Shown piece after piece: positions 60,093 to 64,000 of a stretch of DNA of 64,000 bases. A program made the translations under genes and the position numbers. The stretch is from positions 1,488,001 through 1,552,000 of the forward strand of contig NC_052045.1 of assembly GCF_015832195.1 (NCBI RefSeq), read 5' to 3'. Each line of letters opens with the position of its first letter. The stretch's first letter is position 1. The DNA is from Motacilla alba alba (taxonomy: Eukaryota; Chordata; Aves; Passeriformes; Motacillidae). A model generated the notes under the pieces. That model was not told the origin of the DNA. It ran no database searches and worked only from the letters and a program-made list of their open reading frames with translations.

Positions 60093-62187
60093 AGTAATTT
60101 TATCCATAATTTGAATATTTCCGTATGAAATACTGAACAACAAGACGAAAAATTCCTGTATTTCCATTAACTGGTTGAGCATTGCCACCAGGGAGGCAGA
60201 CACAGACCCTGGGCTCTACCCTCCCTCCTGGGGGTACCCCCTCCAGGCCAGGCTGGGCACTCAGTGCACACATTTTTGTCACAACACTAGTGCTGCGTTT
60301 GTGTTTAGAAAACATTTGTATTCTAATAGCAGCTGGGGATCACAGGAACAGGACCTTGGTGATCCTGAACACTTAAAGGCTCGTTTAACAAAAAAAAATC
60401 CCCACAATTTAAACTTGTGACAGTATTTACCTTCTAAAGGAGGCAGGAAGACAACAAACACCTGTGTGCTGACCTGTGCTGATGTGGAGAGGATGCCCCG
60501 CTTCCTCTTCAGCTGCTGCCTGAGCTGGAGTGCTCTGTCAAATGTTCTCCCTGCTCAGGGCAAGAGAACACAAACAGAAACTTGTGCTCAGCCCTCATTT
60601 AAAGTTCTTCAAGGCCATAAAGCTGGGGAGGAGGAAGGGAAGGTGATTGTGCCAAAGTGCTGCTGGTAAACACACACTGATGGAGAGCCAAACCTGAACA
60701 TTTTGTATCAGTAAAGTGAGCAGCAAGAACCAAAGTCTGAACAGCAGGAGCCAGGAGAATGAGATGAGCTCCCACTCCAGACACAAAATACTGCAGCTTG
60801 CAGTTTCCTCTTGTGAGACCCTCCAGCACTGACAAAGGAAGTGGAGACTATAAATTGATTTTATTATCCAGGCCATGTTAATGGAGAAAGCACCCAGACT
60901 CACAGCTCCAGAATAAAAGGCAAAAAGGCAAAAAAAAAAAAAAAAACCAAAAAAAAACCAAACCAGGAAATCCAAACGTTCTTTTGGGACATTGTGACCC
61001 TGTGAGACCTTGGGGTTTTGGACAATTCCTCTGTGGTGGTGAAGCCCCCTGCCTGCAGCTCCAGCAGCTCCCAGCTCACAGAGCAGCTCTCCCCTTTGCC
61101 CTCTCACTGGGCAGCTCCCCCTGCTCCCATTTAGAAGAAAACCTGGGACCATCAGTTCCCTTTAGTTTAACCTTTAGTCTGCTTGGCATTGGTGCTTTTC
61201 TGAGCGAAAATGCCAGGCTGTGATGTCTGCCCAGATCTCTCTGGTGCCTGCTCGCAGAGTGTGTGATCCATGGCACAGCCCCAGCCAGGCAGTGGCAGAT
61301 TAAATACAGCCCGAGCAAGAGTGCTACATGAAATTGATAAAATAAGTCTGCATTTATAAATTATACATACGTTTCCCAAATTGTCATATCTCCCAATCTT
61401 CTCTCTGCTTTTTGCCAGATTTTCTCCCACCAGTCACTGTCACATCACAGCTTCTCCTTTCTTTTTTATGTCCTGATTAACAGGACATCTATATTCTCCC
61501 TTGAGCTCTCTTCCTCCCAGCAAGATTATTTTCCATATCCCTGCAGAGGGGCCAAGAAAGCATTTGTGAGCCTGAGATGCTTCTTTTTCAAGATGTACTA
61601 TGTGATCTAATAAAAGATAATACTTTTTCTTATAAATGTAGCTCCATGAGCACAATTCAAATGCTTCAATACAGGTTCAGAAAAAAAAATAAATCTATAT
61701 GAAAACAATTTATGCTTAGATTACTTTAAAAAAATAAAATTTATACCTTTTTCCCTATATGCTAGGGGATTCTATTAATCATTTGGGGAGAATGGTTTGA
61801 CTCTTCAAATATTGATAAAGACCACAGATTTTGCAGCAGGAAAAACCAGCCAAACACAGAATGATCAGATCCTGATCCTTAAATGATGCCCAGGACACTT
61901 CTGAAAGCCACTGTGTTCAATACAGCATTTACACCTCCTGCTCTATTTTCAAACTTTCCCAGGAGAGTAATGAATCTAGAACAGACACAGAGTCAAACAG
62001 CATTCACAGAGGGTTTGGGTGAGTTCTTTTCCCAAAACTTTGCCAAGCTGTAGAACTCCAACTTCCTTAGTTAGCTCCCAGTACCCAGAGATGCTCAGAG
62101 GAGGTCCCAGGTGTTGCAGTGTGGCTCAGCAAAGAGCCCACAGCTGCAGGGCTCTGGGCTGCAGGTGGCATTGCCAAAAGAGAAACA
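60091..62187. other. Unique non-coding sequence, about 2.1 kb
   Basis: Includes an A-rich block at 60930-60960. Minus-strand frames of up to 185 codons (60595-61152) and others on both strands are unremarkable. No exon or RNA gene was recognised. Confidence 0.5.
60924..60963 (+). repeat. A-rich simple repeat
   Basis: A17 followed by CC and A9 blocks, similar in style to the runs at 19757 and 63440. Confidence 0.85.
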
Positions 62188-62280
62188 CCAAAGTTCATCA
62201 TTTTCACCAAGGAACAAGCACCCCTAGGTACCACAATCTTCATTTTTGCCAAGGAGCAAGCACTACTGGGTACCACATTC
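62188..62280 (+). repeat. 42-bp duplication, about two copies
   Basis: The phrase CCAAGGAACAAGCA at 62207 recurs as CCAAGGAGCAAGCA at 62249, a period of 42 bp, together with the following GGTACCAC. The period is a multiple of three, so the crossing 222-codon frame (62019-62687) keeps a duplicated motif. The frame otherwise has no recognisable domain. Confidence 0.9.
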
Positions 62281-64000
62281 CTCCAGGAGGACAAGGGATG
62301 ATGCTGGAAAATGCTTCATTAGCACTGAATTCCCTCCAGTGCTTGAGCAGAACCAAGCCACATGTAACTGCTGCACGTTCTCCTCACACCTGGTGCTCAG
62401 CTTCACATTTTATTCACAATCCAGGGCAGGTCCCCACAGGTCTTTTTGGCTTTCCCCTGCAGTACCTTCTCCCACGCATTTCCATCTTGAATAGGTCCCA
62501 CTTTGTTTTGCAAGATGTGTATTTTTGTGATGTGGGTATTTCACACAGCAGCTATCTAAGCATCACTTTGCATGATGGCTTGATAGGAAAAAACCCTCTT
62601 GGAAACAGAACCCTCTTGCAGTTTTACTCTTTAATTGCACACCGTGTGTTGCTTTTGACTTTTCTTTTTATAATGGGCCCTGGTTAGACAAGCCAAGCTT
62701 TTAGCCCTAAACTGAAAGTGTCCAAATACATCAACAACGTGTAGGAAATAGCAAAATAATCTGGTTGGTTTAGGCAAGTCTCACTGGTAGAGTTTGAAGA
62801 GCTCAGTGGTTCAAGGAAAATGGTTTCTTCTGCTTGTCTGAAAGCAAAATGGATTTACAGGTAAAAGGCAGCATCTGTGCATGGACTACACGAATACACA
62901 CCCAGGCTCACCCTGGAGTTCAGCTCGCTTTTCCCAGCACAAAATAACACACAGCACAAAGAGAGAGCAAAGTCCTTGGCTGCTACAAGGTGCATTTCTC
63001 AGGTGCCTTCCCTCCCACTGCTTCCCAGCTGCCAGGAGAAGAACGTGTCCCCTGGAACACCAAGTTTGTGTGACAGACACTGAGCTTGTCCCCGCCAGCA
63101 GGGCAGGAAATGTGTTAAATCCTCTGCTTCAGACAGAGCTCGAATGCTTCCATCACTGCACTTAATGTGCATAAGAGACATAACAGGCCAACCCCTGAAT
63201 GTCACATTTTATTCCAGAATGTTCCTTTCTAGGTGGACTAAAAGCACAGCAGTTCTGTAGCAAGGGGTGGTAAAAGTCATTCTGTGTTCCGCTTGTAATG
63301 GGAATATTTTGTTGGAGTTTAATAATAACTATGAGTTGATTACAATTTCACGTGTCCGGGCTGAAATTAAATCTGTACTGCATGGTTTGACCTTGAAAAA
63401 TAATTGGGTTCAGTATCCAGAAGACAAAAAACTCAGTGGCAAAAAAAAAAAAAAAAACCAAAAAACCAACATAATTTTTGAAAAAGAAAAGGATGAGAGT
63501 GCCAGGAGTATCTTAAATATGCTGTGCTTTTGTAAGAAAATGCATACCTGATGTAAGCAAATAGCACATTTATCACCCGAGTGCCTGGGAAAACTGCTGT
63601 TCCTTGAACTCCTTAGGCTTTATACATTTTAAAGAGAAAGGCTGTAATTCTGTAAGAGTTTAGAGAATGTGTTTAACCATTAAAGATCATTTTTTGGTAC
63701 CTGTGAAAGATAAGTTTCAAACTTGTTTAAAGACTTTAGACATGCAATGGCTCTCAGTCATTAGGTGCTGCTCTTCTGAAAGCTGTTCACCCCAGCATGG
63801 CTTTTAGATTTATGAATCTTAGCCAAGTAGACCTTACCATTTCCATGGTTCATCTGCTCCCCTGCATCACTCTCATGCTAAATCAATCTTCAGCTTCATA
63901 AACCAAGTCTGTAAATATTAATGCAGGCCACAGCAGCCTCGTCACAGCCGAAGGAAACTGGGGAGGCAGCAGCTTCCTCAGAGCCCTTCCAGGAAAATTC
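62281..64000. other. Unique non-coding sequence to the window end
   Basis: About 1.7 kb of unique sequence with an A17 run at 63440-63457. The short frames have no recognised features. Confidence 0.5.

Noticed and set aside
59718..60203. 161-codon minus-strand frame with a readable internal motif
   Set aside because: The readable part is the relic of the CR1 reverse-transcriptase tail, and a Phe run comes from the A31 tract. It is a dead retroposon fragment, not a host gene.
62019..62687. 222-codon plus-strand frame
   Set aside because: It crosses a 42-bp in-frame duplication, has no known domain, no codon bias that I can see, and no flanking splice or promoter signals.

Overview
This window looks like non-coding nuclear DNA of a bird, most probably a passerine (songbird). 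The reasons are CR1 retroposon fragments that carry the avian 3' end, several solo LTRs that resemble songbird endogenous-retrovirus families and have 6-bp target-site duplications, an otherwise low repeat load, and many AT-rich and tandem simple arrays. The sequence has no bacterial operon organisation, no rRNA or tRNA gene, no CRISPR array, and no protein-coding gene that I can recognise. The species assignment and the LTR family resemblance are inferences from memory of avian repeats; the LTR ends, target duplications and tandem periods are read directly from the sequence.

Layout. 1-5.4 kb is unique sequence with one TA tract. 5.4-6.6 kb holds a CR1 3' end and a solo LTR (5730-6561) with a five-copy 59-bp internal amplification. 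6.6-17 kb is mostly unique, AT-rich sequence with several simple arrays, the largest being TA-rich at 14.39-14.75 kb, followed by a GC-richer island with (AGC)8. 17-25 kb is unique. 25.26-25.56 kb is a tandem array of near-perfect hairpins. 27.4-28.06 kb is a CCAA-type array. 29.83-29.95 kb is the only exon-like segment with good signals at both ends. 32.74-33.55 kb is one CR1 interrupted by another. 36.7-37.2 kb is a further LTR.

The right half of the window has three related solo LTRs (39173-39818, 46286-46685 and 48190-48660). One of them has grown about 290 bp of TA repeat at the place where its relatives keep a short TA seed and a polyadenylation signal. A 226-bp duplication at 49976-50364 is followed directly by a GC-rich minisatellite of about 1.1 kb (50.50-51.62 kb), which leaves long spurious reading frames open on both strands. 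52-57.5 kb is unique and contains stretches with the texture of conserved regulatory DNA. 57.87-58.34 kb is a nine-copy AT-rich array. 59.80-60.06 kb is an internal CR1 fragment followed by A31. The rest is unique sequence.

No genes act together here. The biology visible is retroelement insertion, decay of proviruses to solo LTRs, and repeated birth of tandem arrays, at least two of them inside LTRs. The window is best read as an intron or intergenic stretch. I did not find a convincing new functional system. The observations most worth checking are the candidate exon at 29831-29951, the GC minisatellite, the hairpin array, and the LTR-born repeats.
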